Shown piece by piece: positions 40,221 to 51,266 of a DNA stretch of 64,000 nucleotides. The position numbers and the translations under genes are program-made. Location: contig NZ_CP013692.1 of assembly GCF_001477625.1 (NCBI RefSeq), forward strand, positions 4,402,001 to 4,466,000. The letters run 5' to 3'. The DNA comes from Paucibacter sp. KCTC 42545 (GTDB taxonomy: Bacteria; Pseudomonadota; Gammaproteobacteria; Burkholderiales; Burkholderiaceae_C). How positions within the stretch are numbered: position 1 is the first letter of the stretch; each line of letters begins with the position of its first letter. The notes beneath the pieces are model-generated. The model saw only the letters and a list, made by a program, of their open reading frames with translations, was not told the DNA's origin and did no database searches.

Positions 40221-41180
40221 ATGGACTACAGCAAACAAGACGCCAAGGCCTACGCCAAGGCCCATTTCACCGGCGTTTGGGCCGCCATGCTGACGCCGTT
40301 CAAGGCCGATGGCTCGATGGACGAAGCCGCCTTCCGCGCCAATGTCGCGCACTGGACCGGCACGCTCAAGCTGGGCGGCTTGTTCGTCAGCGGCAAGCAG
40401 GGTGAGTTTTTCTCGATGTCGCTGGACGAGCGCAAGCGCAGCTTCACGCTGGCCGCGGAAGTGGCCAAGGCGCATGGTTCGCGCACGGTGATGTCTTGCT
40501 CGGACACCAATCTGGACACGGTGCTGGAACTCGGCCGCCACGCGCAAGATTGCGGCGCTGACTGGATCGTGGTGCACAGCCCGGTGCTGCATTTCGGTGC
40601 CGACACGGACGAGACGATTTACGAGTACTACCGCTACATCAGCGAACAGCTCGACATCGGCATCGCCATGTGGAACCACCCGGACTGCGGCTATCTGATG
40701 AGCCCCGAGCTCTGTGCCCGCATCGCCGAGCTGCCCAATATCGTCGCCATCAAGTACAGCGTGCCGCGCGACATGTACGTCGAGTTGAGCCGTTTGGTCG
40801 GCGACAAGATCCAGGTCAGCACCGCGTCTGAAGAAGAGTGGCTGGACAATATCGAAGAGCTGGGCTGGCGCCTGTATCTGTGCTCCACGCCTCCGCTGCT
40901 GTTGCAGACGGCGGTGGATCAGCGCATCAACGAATACACCCGCCTGGCGTTTGAAGGCAAGTTCGCCGAGGCCCGCGTGGTGCGCGACAGCCTGGAGCCC
41001 GCCCGCCAAGCCTTCAAGGCCAGCAAGCCCAAGGGCAAGCCGCAGGCGCACAGCAAATACTGGCTGGAGCTGCTGGGCCAGGCTGGTGGCCAAGTGCGCC
41101 GCCCCTTGCTGCAGCTGACCGAGGCCGAGAAGGCCCTGATCCGCGAGCAGTTCGCCCTGAGCGGCCTGAAGCTGGGCTGA
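40221..41180 (+). CDS. Dihydrodipicolinate synthase-family lyase (hydratase-aldolase-like)
   Basis: TIM-barrel class I lyase of 319 residues with Schiff-base lysine K178 in 'IVAIKYSVPRDM'. The usual tyrosine of the 'YNxP' motif is Trp here ('AMWNHPDCG', W151), and GTTGE is replaced by 'GKQGEF', so it is neither DapA nor a standard aldolase. It may be a hydratase-aldolase or another C-C lyase acting on ring-cleavage products. AAGGA lies 7 bases before the ATG at 40221; the frame runs back into the large-subunit gene. Its place among hydroxylase subunit genes implies a linked pathway step. Confidence 0.85.
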   Translation: MDYSKQDAKAYAKAHFTGVWAAMLTPFKADGSMDEAAFRANVAHWTGTLKLGGLFVSGKQGEFFSMSLDERKRSFTLAAEVAKAHGSRTVMSCSDTNLDTVLELGRHAQDCGADWIVVHSPVLHFGADTDETIYEYYRYISEQLDIGIAMWNHPDCGYLMSPELCARIAELPNIVAIKYSVPRDMYVELSRLVGDKIQVSTASEEEWLDNIEELGWRLYLCSTPPLLLQTAVDQRINEYTRLAFEGKFAEARVVRDSLEPARQAFKASKPKGKPQAHSKYWLELLGQAGGQVRRPLLQLTEAEKALIREQFALSGLKLG

Positions 41181-41185
41181 GCATC

Positions 41186-41653
41186 ATGGAGCTGCGTGTC
41201 AATGGGCAGACCTGCCTGATCCAGCCGCTGCGCAATGCCACCTTGTTGATGGAGGCGCTGCGCGGGCCCTTGGGCCTGACCGGCACCCATCAGGGTTGCG
41301 ACACCGCGCAATGCGGGGCATGCACGGTCTTGCTCAATGGCCGCGCAGTGAAAAGCTGCAATGTGCTGGCCGTTCAAGCCGAAGGCGCCGAGGTGCAAAC
41401 CATCGAAGGCATGGCCGCCCCGGGTGAATGGCACGCGCTGCAACTGGCTTTCTCGCGTCACCATGCTTTGCAATGCGGCTTTTGCACGCCGGGCATGTTG
41501 ATGCGCGCCAGCGCCATGAAGGCCGAGGGCGTGCCGCCCGAGCCGGACGCGGTGCGCCGCGCCCTGGCCGGCAACATCTGCCGCTGCACCGGCTACGAAG
41601 GCATCGTGGCGGCGATATGCGAATGGTTGGAGGGCGGCGATGCAGGACTTTGA
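41186..41653 (+). CDS. Molybdenum hydroxylase [2Fe-2S] subunit (CoxS-like)
   Basis: Electron-transfer subunit of 155 residues. Two [2Fe-2S] sites are complete: plant-type C38, C43, C46, C58 ('CDTAQCGAC' and later Cys) and the second C97, C100, C132, C134 ('CGFC', 'CRC'). It passes electrons from the molybdenum centre to FAD. Its stop overlaps the start of the FAD subunit by 14 bp, and it lies 5 bp after the lyase gene. Confidence 0.95.
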   Translation: MELRVNGQTCLIQPLRNATLLMEALRGPLGLTGTHQGCDTAQCGACTVLLNGRAVKSCNVLAVQAEGAEVQTIEGMAAPGEWHALQLAFSRHHALQCGFCTPGMLMRASAMKAEGVPPEPDAVRRALAGNICRCTGYEGIVAAICEWLEGGDAGL

Positions 41654-42458
41654 ATACTGCCGCGCGGCCTCCGTCGAGCAGGTGCAAGCCTGGCTGCGTG
41701 ACGGGGTGGACAGCAAGCTGCTGGCCGGTGGGCAAAGCCTTCTCGGCGCGATGAAGCTGGGCCTGATGTCGACCGAACGCCTGATCGACTTGCAAGACCT
41801 GGCCGCCCTGCGCGGCTGCAGCGCGCCGGCCCGTGGTGAGCTGCTGCTGGGCGCCATGCAAAGCCACGCCAGCCTGGCCCGCCATGAGGTGTTGAAGCAG
41901 TTCGCCCCCGGCCTGGCCCACTTGGCCAGCCACATCGCGGACGAACAAGTGCGCAGCCAGGGCACCTTGGGTGGTTCCTTGGCCAATGCCGACCCCGCCG
42001 CCTGCTGGCCCGCCGGCATGCTGGCGCTGAACGCCACGCTGGTGACCGACCGGCGAGAAATCGCCGCTGATGACTTTTTCACCGGCTTCTTTGGCACCGC
42101 GCTGGAGCCCGATGAGCTGCTGTGCCGGGTGCAGCTGCGCCGGCCGCGCCGCTTTGCTTACGCCAAGTTTGAGCAGGCCGCTTCGCGCTTCGCGCTGGTG
42201 GGCGTGGCCGTGGCGCAGTGGGACGACGGCTCGGTGTGCGTGGCCCTGACCGGCAGTGCCAACGGCGTGCTGCGCCTCCCCGAATTCGAGCAGGCGCTGA
42301 ACCGTGAGTTCAGCCCGCAAGCCCTGCGCGGCCTCAGCGTGGACGAGGCGCTGATGTCCAGCGACGTGCATGGCGAGGCCGACTATCGCGCCCATCTGGC
42401 CGGCGTGCTCGCCGCCCGCGTGGTGCAACAAGCATTGGAGATGAAACATGACGACTAA
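41640..42458 (+). CDS. Molybdenum hydroxylase FAD subunit (CoxM-like)
   Basis: Medium subunit of 272 residues. FAD-binding motifs are 'LLAGGQSLLGAMKLGL' near residue 25 and 'VRSQGTLGGSLANADPAACWPAGMLALNATL' near residues 105-135. The C-terminal CO-dehydrogenase-flavoprotein-like domain follows. It overlaps both neighbours: 14 bp with the FeS subunit and 11 bp with the next gene, so the group is translationally coupled. Confidence 0.95.
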   Translation: MQDFEYCRAASVEQVQAWLRDGVDSKLLAGGQSLLGAMKLGLMSTERLIDLQDLAALRGCSAPARGELLLGAMQSHASLARHEVLKQFAPGLAHLASHIADEQVRSQGTLGGSLANADPAACWPAGMLALNATLVTDRREIAADDFFTGFFGTALEPDELLCRVQLRRPRRFAYAKFEQAASRFALVGVAVAQWDDGSVCVALTGSANGVLRLPEFEQALNREFSPQALRGLSVDEALMSSDVHGEADYRAHLAGVLAARVVQQALEMKHDD

Positions 42459-43234
42459 GCACATGGATGGCCAGCCCCTGCGGGTGGCCTTGATCGGCCT
42501 GGGCGCAATTGGCCGCGTCATCGCGCGTGAGCTGATGGCGCGCAGCGCCGAAGGTGTGCGGCTGGTGGGCGCGCTGTGCCAACACGCCAGCGAAGGCGAG
42601 GGCCTGGGCGTGCCGGTGCTGACCCAGCTGGACGCGTTGCTGGCCTTGCAGCCCGACCTGGTGGTGGAGGCTGCCGGCCACGGCGCCGTCAAGGCCTACG
42701 GCCCGGCCGTGCTGCGCGCTGGGCATGATTTGCTGCTGGTCTCGGTGGGCGTGCTGTCTGACGCTGACCTGCTGGAAGGCTTGGAGCAGGCCGCGCGCGA
42801 CTCTGGCCGCCAACTGTTGCTGCCCTCGGGCGCCTTAGCCGGTTTGGACTACTTGCAAGCCGCCAAGCTGGCGGGCTTGAGCCACGTCTGCCTGCGCTCG
42901 CGCAAGCCGCCGCTGGCCTGGCGCGATACACCGGCCGAGCAATTGCTGGATCTGGCCAGCATCACCGAGCCGGTGGTCTTCTTCCGTGGCACGGCGCGTG
43001 ACGCCGCGCGCACCTACCCCAAGAACGCCAATGTGGCCGCTACCTTGGCCCTGTGCACGCTGGGCATGGACGAGACTTCGGTGGAGTTGGTGGCCGACCC
43101 CACGATCAAGGGCAATGTGCATGAGATCGAGGCGCAAGGCGCCGTGGGCGATTTGCATCTGACGCTGCGCAATGCCGCCTCGCCGGACAACCCCAAGACC
43201 TCCCTGGTCACGCCCTACAGCGTGCTGCGCAGCA

Positions 43235-44925
<1,691 letters not shown>

Positions 44926-44928
44926 GGC

Positions 44929-46062
44929 ATGCGCATCGAGAACCAACGCGAGCTGCCTTGCTCGCAAGCGCTAGCCTGGGCGGCGCTGAACGACGACGCC
45001 ATGCTGCAGGCCTGCATCCCGGGCTGCGAATCGCTGCAACGCGTCAGCGTCAGCGAAGGTGAGGGCAATGGCGAGGGTGCAGGCCAAGTCCAGACCGAAC
45101 AGCTGCAAGTGGTGGTGATGGCCGCCGTTGGCCCGGTGCGGGCGCGCTTCAAGGGTCAGCTGACCATGGAAGATGTGCAAGCACCCCAGTCCTACGCCAT
45201 GCGCTTCGAAGGCCAGGGCGGCGTGGCCGGTTTCGGCAAGGGCCGCGCCGAGGTCAAGCTCACGCCGCTGGACGAGAACCGCTGCATGCTCGACTACTGC
45301 GCCGAGCTGCAGATTGGCGGCAAGCTGGCGCAGATCGGTTCGCGCGTGGTGGATGCCGCCGCCAACAAAATCATTGGCGACTTCTTTGCCCGCTTTGAGG
45401 CGGAGTTGCAGCTGCGCCAGCAAGCGCAGCAGGTTCAGCCCGCCGAAGCCACTGCGGCCGCGCCTGCATCAGGGGCGCCGGCAGAACCGGCCGCCGGCGT
45501 AGCAGCGCTCGCGCCTGTGGTGGCCGCGGCCGCCGCGCCGCTGCCCTGGACGGCCCGCTTCTCGCTGTGGCTGCGCCATTGCTTAGGCTTGGGGCCGGCC
45601 GGCAGCTGGTCGCAAATGCAAGGTCTCGTCGACGCCTCGGCGCAGCTGCAATCGCTGCTGCAAGAGTGCCGCACAGCCAACGACAACGCGGCCAAAAGCA
45701 TTGCGGCCGAGATCGCCCGCAGCCAGGACAGCCAGCAGCGCTTCGAGGCTGCTTTCAACACCATCCGCTACGAGCTGCTGGCGCGGCTTGATCAGCTGCA
45801 AGGGCGGGTGGAGGCGGTGGCCAGCACGGGTGACAGTTCGGCCAATGAGCTGGAGCCGGCCTTCGCGCAAATCGCCGGCGCGATTCGCTCGGCGGGTGAC
45901 CGCCAGGCCGAGGTGCTGGAGCAGCTGGCCGGGCTGGTCAAAAAGCTCGGTGACGATGAGATCGGCACCATGCGCCGCGAGCTGGTCGCCGTCAGCGAGC
46001 AGCTGAAGGAGCAGACCAAGGTGCTGGAGGTCTTGAGCGGGAAGAGCTTGCTCGCCGCCTGA
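44929..46062 (+). CDS. CoxG-like SRPBCC protein with coiled-coil extension
   Basis: Protein of 377 residues. Residues 1-160 are a CoxG/SRPBCC domain ('AWAALNDDAMLQACIPGCESLQRV', 'GFGKGRAEVKLTPLDENRCMLDYCAELQIGGKLAQIGSRVVDAAA'), as found beside molybdenum hydroxylases. An Ala/Pro-rich linker (about 165-205) leads to an unusual C-terminal region (about 225-370) rich in Glu, Gln and Leu, probably a coiled coil. Ordinary CoxG proteins end near residue 170-200 or carry a short membrane-anchor tail. It lies 3 bp after the dioxygenase gene and may help hydroxylase maturation or membrane placement. Confidence 0.8.
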   Translation: MRIENQRELPCSQALAWAALNDDAMLQACIPGCESLQRVSVSEGEGNGEGAGQVQTEQLQVVVMAAVGPVRARFKGQLTMEDVQAPQSYAMRFEGQGGVAGFGKGRAEVKLTPLDENRCMLDYCAELQIGGKLAQIGSRVVDAAANKIIGDFFARFEAELQLRQQAQQVQPAEATAAAPASGAPAEPAAGVAALAPVVAAAAAPLPWTARFSLWLRHCLGLGPAGSWSQMQGLVDASAQLQSLLQECRTANDNAAKSIAAEIARSQDSQQRFEAAFNTIRYELLARLDQLQGRVEAVASTGDSSANELEPAFAQIAGAIRSAGDRQAEVLEQLAGLVKKLGDDEIGTMRRELVAVSEQLKEQTKVLEVLSGKSLLAA

Positions 46063-46159
46063 GCGCCTTCGTTCGCCTCTCCTGAGCCATGTCTTTGGGG
46101 ATGGCCGCCGGTCAGGATTTGGGTTAGCTTTGCGCCCATCCTGACTGCCCGAGGCGCCC

Positions 46160-47851
46160 ATGAACTGGCTCACTCCCTACTTGACCCAGCATCCCGAGCT
46201 GGCGGTCTTTCTGGCCATCGGCTTAGGCTACTGGATTGGTCAGTTCAAGTTCAAGGGCGTGGGCTTCGGCCCCGTCACCGGCTCGCTGATTGCCGGCCTC
46301 TTGATCGGCTACTTCTTCCATGTGCCGGTGGCCGACACGGCCAAGCAGCTGCTGTTCCTGCTCTTTATGTTCGGCATCGGCTACTCGGCCGGGCCCGGCT
46401 TCATCCGCGGCATTCAAGACGGCGGCTGGCGCTGGGCCGCGCTGGGCCTGTTGATTCCGCTGACCGGCTTGCTGACCGCAGTGGCCGTGGCCAAGCTGCT
46501 GAATCTGGAGATGGGCTATGCGGCCGGCATGATGTCGGGCGCGCTGACCGAGTCGCCCGTGATCGGCACGGCCAGCGAGGCGATCCGCAGCCTGCCCATC
46601 AGCGATGAAGAGAAGTCGCGCCTGATCTCGCAGATTCCGGTGGCCGACGCGCTGACTTACATCTTCGGCACCTTCGGCGTGATCTTCTTTTGCAGCTATA
46701 TCGGCCCCTGGCTGCTGCGCCTGGACATGAAGGCCGAGGCCATCAAGCTGGAGGCCGAGATGGGCATGGCGCGCAGCCAGCCCGGCATCAGCTCGGCCTG
46801 GCGCATGTATGAGCTGCGGGCCTATTTGCTGGATGCCAGCCAGCCCCTGGTGGGCCGCACGGTGGCGCAAGCCGAAAGCGCGGTGGCGCCCGAGCGCTTA
46901 TTCATCGAGCGCATCCGGCGCGGCACGGAGCTTTTCACGCCCCAGCCCGACACGGTCTTGCAGGCCGGCGATGTGCTGGCCATCTTCGGCCCGCATGAGG
47001 CTTTGCTGCGGGTGGTGGAGAGCCGCGCCGATGAGGTCTTCGACCGCGAACTGCTCGATGTGCAGCAAGCCAGCTTTGATGTGGAGGTGAATAGCCGCGA
47101 TATCGCCGGCCGCCGCCTGGCCGATTTGCGCAGCAACGAAGCCATCATCCGCGGCGTGTTTTTGAAGACCATTCAACGCGGCCAAGAACAGTTGCCGGTG
47201 GCGCCGGGAACGGTGATTCAGCGCGGCGACCTGCTCACCATCCACGGCCTGGTGCCGGCGGTGGAGCGGGTGGCGGCCCTGGTGGGCAATATCTCCCGCC
47301 CCACGCTCAATACCGACTTTGTCACCCTGGGCCTGGCCATTTTTGTGGGCGCACTGGCCGGCATGGCCCTGAGCCTGCCGCTGGGCGGCCTGCACATCGC
47401 CCTGGGCAGCAGCGTGGCGGTCTTGCTGGTGGGCCTGGCCGTGGGCTGGCGCAATTCGCGCCGGCCCTTGTTTGCCTATATTCCGCCGGGCGCGGTGGAG
47501 TTCATGAAGTCGATTGGCCTGGCGGCGTTTGTGGCCATGATCGGCCTCAAGGCCGGTCCGGTGTTTGTGGACGCGGTGCGCGCCATCGGCCTGCAAGTGT
47601 TTCTGGGCGGCATGGTGGTGACTTTGACGCCGATGTTTGTGGGCCTGTTGGTGGGGCGTTATGTGCTGGGCCTGAACCCCTTGCTGCTGCTGGGCGCCCT
47701 GGCCGGCGCGCAAACCATGACGGCCGGCCTGGCGGCGATTCAAGAACGCTCGGAAAGCCCGGTGGCGGTGATTGGATACTCCAGCACGGTGGCCTTCGGC
47801 CATATCCTCATTTCCATCGGCGGTACCGCGCTGATCTGGTTTTTGCACTGA
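46160..47851 (+). CDS. AspT/YidE-type antiporter (aspartate:alanine exchanger family)
   Basis: Inner-membrane transporter of 563 residues. Two homologous membrane halves carry the family duplication motif ('MFGIGYSAGPGFIRGI', 'MIGLKAGPVFVDAVR'), and two TrkA-C/RCK-C domains lie between them (about 210-375). Members swap aspartate for alanine or carry dicarboxylates. Proximity to the aspartate-dehydrogenase-like gene is suggestive, but the gene is 97 bp after the CoxG gene and may be separate. GAGG precedes the ATG by 5 bases. Confidence 0.9.
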   Translation: MNWLTPYLTQHPELAVFLAIGLGYWIGQFKFKGVGFGPVTGSLIAGLLIGYFFHVPVADTAKQLLFLLFMFGIGYSAGPGFIRGIQDGGWRWAALGLLIPLTGLLTAVAVAKLLNLEMGYAAGMMSGALTESPVIGTASEAIRSLPISDEEKSRLISQIPVADALTYIFGTFGVIFFCSYIGPWLLRLDMKAEAIKLEAEMGMARSQPGISSAWRMYELRAYLLDASQPLVGRTVAQAESAVAPERLFIERIRRGTELFTPQPDTVLQAGDVLAIFGPHEALLRVVESRADEVFDRELLDVQQASFDVEVNSRDIAGRRLADLRSNEAIIRGVFLKTIQRGQEQLPVAPGTVIQRGDLLTIHGLVPAVERVAALVGNISRPTLNTDFVTLGLAIFVGALAGMALSLPLGGLHIALGSSVAVLLVGLAVGWRNSRRPLFAYIPPGAVEFMKSIGLAAFVAMIGLKAGPVFVDAVRAIGLQVFLGGMVVTLTPMFVGLLVGRYVLGLNPLLLLGALAGAQTMTAGLAAIQERSESPVAVIGYSSTVAFGHILISIGGTALIWFLH

Positions 47852-47872
47852 CGCCGCTTCCCCATATTTCGC

Positions 47873-49414
47873 ATGCAGCTTCATCCATTGCTCCGTTGGC
47901 CGCTCCGGCTGTTCTTGCTCTTGCTGGCCTTTTTGCTGGCGCTGGTGCTGGGTTTTTCGATGTATGCCGTGCTGGCCCTGCCGGCGCTGCAGCCCTGGCA
48001 TACCGAGCGGCTGACGCAGGAGTTCCGCGCCGAGGCCCATGCCGGCCTGGACTTTGACGGCTATCTGCAGCGCGAAGCCTTGTTGTTCGAGGAACTCAAA
48101 GCCCGGCAGGCCGCCTGGCAAGCGCAGGAGCACAGCGCGGAAAGAGGGGAGTGGGGCGAATGGGCCGACAGCCGCTTCAACCCCAAAAGCCAGGTCAGCC
48201 GACTGGCCGAGGGCGCGCCCTTCAATCGCTCGATGCGCCTGGGCGTCAAGCAGGCGCGCGGCCAGGCCTTGCTGATCCACGGCCTGACCGATTCGCCCTA
48301 TGCCATGAAGGCCATGGCTGACACCCTGCGCGCCCAGGGCATGGCGGTGACGCTGCTGCGCCTGCCTGGCCATGGCACTTTGCCGTCCATGATGTTGGAG
48401 ATGGAACTGCGCGACTGGCGCGCCGCCGTGCGCATTGCCGCTGCCGATGTGGCGAAGCGCGCTGGGCCGGATCAGCCCTTCTACCTCGGCGGCTTTTCCA
48501 CCGGCGGCGCGCTGGCCCTGCTGCACAGCCTGGATACCTTGCAGGACCCCGCGCTGCGCCGCCCTGACCGGGTGCTGCTGGCCGCACCGGCCATTGAGCT
48601 GCCGCCGGTGGCCGCCGTGTCTAACGTCGTGGATGTGCTGCATTACTTGCCGATCCCGCTGCTGCAAAAAACGCGCTGGCAGGAACTCATTGCCGAATAC
48701 GATCCCTACAAATACAACTCCTTCCCCATCAATGCTGGGCGCCAGGTTTTTCACGCCACCCAGGCTTTGCAGCAGGGTTTGAGCGAAGCGGCCGCGGCCG
48801 GGCGCCTGGCGCAAATGCCGCCGGTGCTCACCTACCAGTCGGTGGTGGACGCCACCGTCGGCGCCACCGGCGCCTTGGACACTTTGTACGCGCGCCTGCC
48901 CGGCGCCCAGCATCGCCTGGTGCTGTTTGATATCAACCGCCAGCAGCATTTGCGCAGCATCGTCAGCCCCAGCTCGCAAGCCTTGCTGGACCGTGTGCTG
49001 GCCAGCCCGCGCGGCTACACGCTGGAGATCGTCAGCAATCTGGACCCGCAAAGCGCCGCCGTGGCCGCGCAGCGCTGGGCGCCGGGGGCGAGCGAGGCCA
49101 GCGCTGATCCCGTCAGTGCGGCGCTGCAGCCCGCGCTGCAATGGCCTTTTGATCAAGTCTCGCTGGGCCATGTGTCCTTGCTGTGGCCGCCCAATGATCC
49201 GATCTACGGCTATATGCCGGGTAGCGGCCGGCATGGCGTGCCGGCCATCGGATCTTGGCTGCTGCGTGGCGAGAGCGGCGCCACCAACTTGGCCTTGGGT
49301 TCGCTGACGCGACTGCGCAGCAATCCGTTTTGGGCCTTGATAGAAGCGGACCTGAGGGCCACACTGGTGGCAGACCTGAACGCCAGGGCTGGGGAGACTA
49401 AGTCCCACCCTTGA
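47873..49414 (+). CDS. Membrane-anchored alpha/beta hydrolase, lysophospholipase-like
   Basis: Serine hydrolase of 513 residues. An N-terminal hydrophobic anchor (about 8-40, 'LRLFLLLLAFLLALVLGFS') is followed by 'LLIHGLTDSPYAMKAMADTLRAQG' and nucleophile motif 'GGFSTGGALALLHSL', a lysophospholipase/serine aminopeptidase S33 pattern. Substrate unknown. Its start lies 21 bp after the transporter stop. The antisense strand contains an 836-codon open frame that is a composition artefact. Confidence 0.85.
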   Translation: MQLHPLLRWPLRLFLLLLAFLLALVLGFSMYAVLALPALQPWHTERLTQEFRAEAHAGLDFDGYLQREALLFEELKARQAAWQAQEHSAERGEWGEWADSRFNPKSQVSRLAEGAPFNRSMRLGVKQARGQALLIHGLTDSPYAMKAMADTLRAQGMAVTLLRLPGHGTLPSMMLEMELRDWRAAVRIAAADVAKRAGPDQPFYLGGFSTGGALALLHSLDTLQDPALRRPDRVLLAAPAIELPPVAAVSNVVDVLHYLPIPLLQKTRWQELIAEYDPYKYNSFPINAGRQVFHATQALQQGLSEAAAAGRLAQMPPVLTYQSVVDATVGATGALDTLYARLPGAQHRLVLFDINRQQHLRSIVSPSSQALLDRVLASPRGYTLEIVSNLDPQSAAVAAQRWAPGASEASADPVSAALQPALQWPFDQVSLGHVSLLWPPNDPIYGYMPGSGRHGVPAIGSWLLRGESGATNLALGSLTRLRSNPFWALIEADLRATLVADLNARAGETKSHP

Positions 49415-49472
49415 ACTTTTTCATGAAGTTCTGCCCTGGCCGCCTGGGTCGCCAACTCTGAGGACTTTTGCC

Positions 49473-50312
49473 ATGCTCAAGCTTCGTCATCACCGCACCC
49501 TCGCTGCCCTGTGCGCCAGCAGCCTTCTGCCACTGCTGTCGCTGGCGCCCCTGGCCGCTCACGCGGCGGACGTCGCCTTCAAGGTGCCGGATGAGGCCAG
49601 CATGCCGGGCGGCCCGGAGGGCGAGGCCATCAAGCTGGGCAAACTCTTGGTGACCGAGACCGGCAAGTCCCTGCCTGCCCATGTGGGCAATGGCCTCAAT
49701 TGCAGCAACTGCCATTTGGGCGCGGGCACCACCCCAGGCGCTGCGCCCTATGTGGGCCTGTGGGGCGTGTTCCCTGAATACCGCTCGCGTGGCGGCCGCA
49801 TCAATTCCTTGCAGGAGCGGGTCAATGACTGCTTCGAGCGCAGCATGAACGGCAAGGCCCTGGCCTTTGACGGCAAGGAGATGAATGCCATCCTCATGTA
49901 CATCAAGTGGCTCTCCAGCGGCGTGCCGGTGGGCAGCAATGTGGCGGGCCGGGGCATGGGCAAGGTGGACACCAATCTGAAGCCCGATCCGGTCAAGGGC
50001 CAGCAGGTCTATGCCGACAAATGCCTCAGCTGCCACGCGGCGCACGGCGAGGGCATGAAGAACCCGGCCGGTGGCTATTTGTTCCCGCCGCTGTGGGGCG
50101 AAGCCTCCTTCAATATCGGCGCCGGCCTGGCGCGCACCTACACGGCGGCTGGCTTCATCAAACACAATATGCCGCTGGCCCAGGGCGGCACGCTCAGCGA
50201 TCAAGAAGCGGTGGATGTGGCGGAGTTCATGACCCATCAGCCCCGGCCCGCGTTCGCAGGCGCCAAGAACGACTACGCCAAGGGCAATAAGCCCAAGGAC
50301 GCTCGCAACTGA
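49473..50312 (+). CDS. TsdA-like diheme cytochrome c
   Basis: Periplasmic diheme cytochrome of 279 residues with a signal peptide ending AHAA. Heme motifs are C77-C80-H81 ('CSNCH') and C184-C187-H188 ('CLSCH'). C120 in 'RVNDCFERSMNG' matches the unusual axial cysteine of thiosulfate dehydrogenase TsdA, and Met233 is a likely axial ligand of heme 2. TsdA joins two thiosulfates to tetrathionate. No other sulfur-oxidation gene is close, except perhaps the TauE/SafE exporter at 7 kb. Confidence 0.85.
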   Translation: MLKLRHHRTLAALCASSLLPLLSLAPLAAHAADVAFKVPDEASMPGGPEGEAIKLGKLLVTETGKSLPAHVGNGLNCSNCHLGAGTTPGAAPYVGLWGVFPEYRSRGGRINSLQERVNDCFERSMNGKALAFDGKEMNAILMYIKWLSSGVPVGSNVAGRGMGKVDTNLKPDPVKGQQVYADKCLSCHAAHGEGMKNPAGGYLFPPLWGEASFNIGAGLARTYTAAGFIKHNMPLAQGGTLSDQEAVDVAEFMTHQPRPAFAGAKNDYAKGNKPKDARN

Positions 50313-50329
50313 GGCCGTTTTGCCAAGAG

Positions 50330-50388
50330 CCTGCCCCGCGCTGGGATGAGCTGAGATCGATGCCGCCGCAAGCGGGTGGCGGGGCAGG
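50330..50388. terminator. Hairpin between tsdA-like gene and proC
   Basis: CCTGCCCCGC (50330-50339) and GCGGGGCAGG (50379-50388) form a perfect 10-bp stem around a 39-bp loop, just after the cytochrome stop. It may end that transcript; no T-run is present. Confidence 0.4.
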
Positions 50389-50427
50389 TCTTACACTGCC
50401 CGCTCCCCCTCATTTCCAGCCCAATTC

Positions 50428-51243
50428 ATGAGCAGCAGCATTGCATTCATCGGCGGCGGCAATATGGCCAGCGCCATCATCGGCGGGCTGATTCGCGCCG
50501 GCCGCGCGCCGCAGTCCATCCTGGTGGTCGAACCTTTCGAGGCGACGCGGGAGCAATTGCGTCAGAACTTCGGCGTGCGGGTCTTTGCCACCGCCGACGC
50601 TGCCTTGAGCACGGCGGACCTGCTGGTCTGGGCCGTCAAGCCGCAGTATTTCGCCGAGGCCGCAGCACCCTGTGCGGGCATGGTGAGCCAGGCCCTGCAG
50701 CTGTCGGTGATGGCCGGCATCCGCAGCGAGGCCATCGTGCGGCTCAGCGGCGGTGCTGAGCGGGTGGTGCGCAGCATGCCCAACACGCCGGCGTTGATCG
50801 GCCAGGGCATTGCCGGCCTGTATGCACGCCCGGCGGTGTCTGCGGCGGATCGGGACTTGGTGGAAGAGGTCTTGGCGCCGACCGGCCGCACGCTCTGGGT
50901 CGAGCAGGAAGACGATCTGGATGCGGTGACCGCGCTGTCGGGCTCCGGCCCGGCTTATTTCTTCTACATCGTTGAAGCCATGATGGCCGCGGCGGTGGAA
51001 ATGGGCTTGAGCGCCGAGCAAGGCAGCGTGCTCGCCCTGGCCACCTGCTCCGGTGCAGCTCAACTGGCTCTGCAATCCAGCGAAAGCCCGGCCGTCTTGC
51101 GCAGCCGGGTGACCTCAAAAGGCGGCACCACCCATGCAGCCATCAGCAGCCTGGAGCAAGACGGCGTGGCCGCCGCCATGCAGCGCGCCGTGCTGGCCGC
51201 GCAGCTGCGGGCGCGCGAGATGGGGCGTGAGTTCGGTGCCTGA
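50428..51243 (+). CDS. proC: Pyrroline-5-carboxylate reductase
   Basis: NAD(P)H-dependent reductase of 271 residues, last step of proline synthesis. Rossmann motif 'AFIGGGNMASAIIGGLIRAG' at the N-terminus, 'WAVKPQYF' mid-protein and the C-terminal P5CR signature 'SKGGTTHAAISSLEQDGVAAAMQRAV'. 'ALSGSGPAYFFYIVEAM' is also characteristic. It is a normal-length copy with no oddity. It lies 23 bp ahead of ubiC. Confidence 0.96.
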   Translation: MSSSIAFIGGGNMASAIIGGLIRAGRAPQSILVVEPFEATREQLRQNFGVRVFATADAALSTADLLVWAVKPQYFAEAAAPCAGMVSQALQLSVMAGIRSEAIVRLSGGAERVVRSMPNTPALIGQGIAGLYARPAVSAADRDLVEEVLAPTGRTLWVEQEDDLDAVTALSGSGPAYFFYIVEAMMAAAVEMGLSAEQGSVLALATCSGAAQLALQSSESPAVLRSRVTSKGGTTHAAISSLEQDGVAAAMQRAVLAAQLRAREMGREFGA

Positions 51244-51266
51244 GATCGCCTGAGATTGCCGGACAC

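Noticed and set aside
38020..42458. Aerobic CO dehydrogenase (coxMSL)
   Set aside because: The large subunit lacks the AYXSFR active-site motif, and the gene order and neighbours point to a ring hydroxylase.
46898..49408. 836-codon open frame on the minus strand
   Set aside because: It lies opposite the AspT-type and hydrolase genes, both of which have clear motifs. The frame is His/Gln/Arg-rich, as expected of an antisense artefact.
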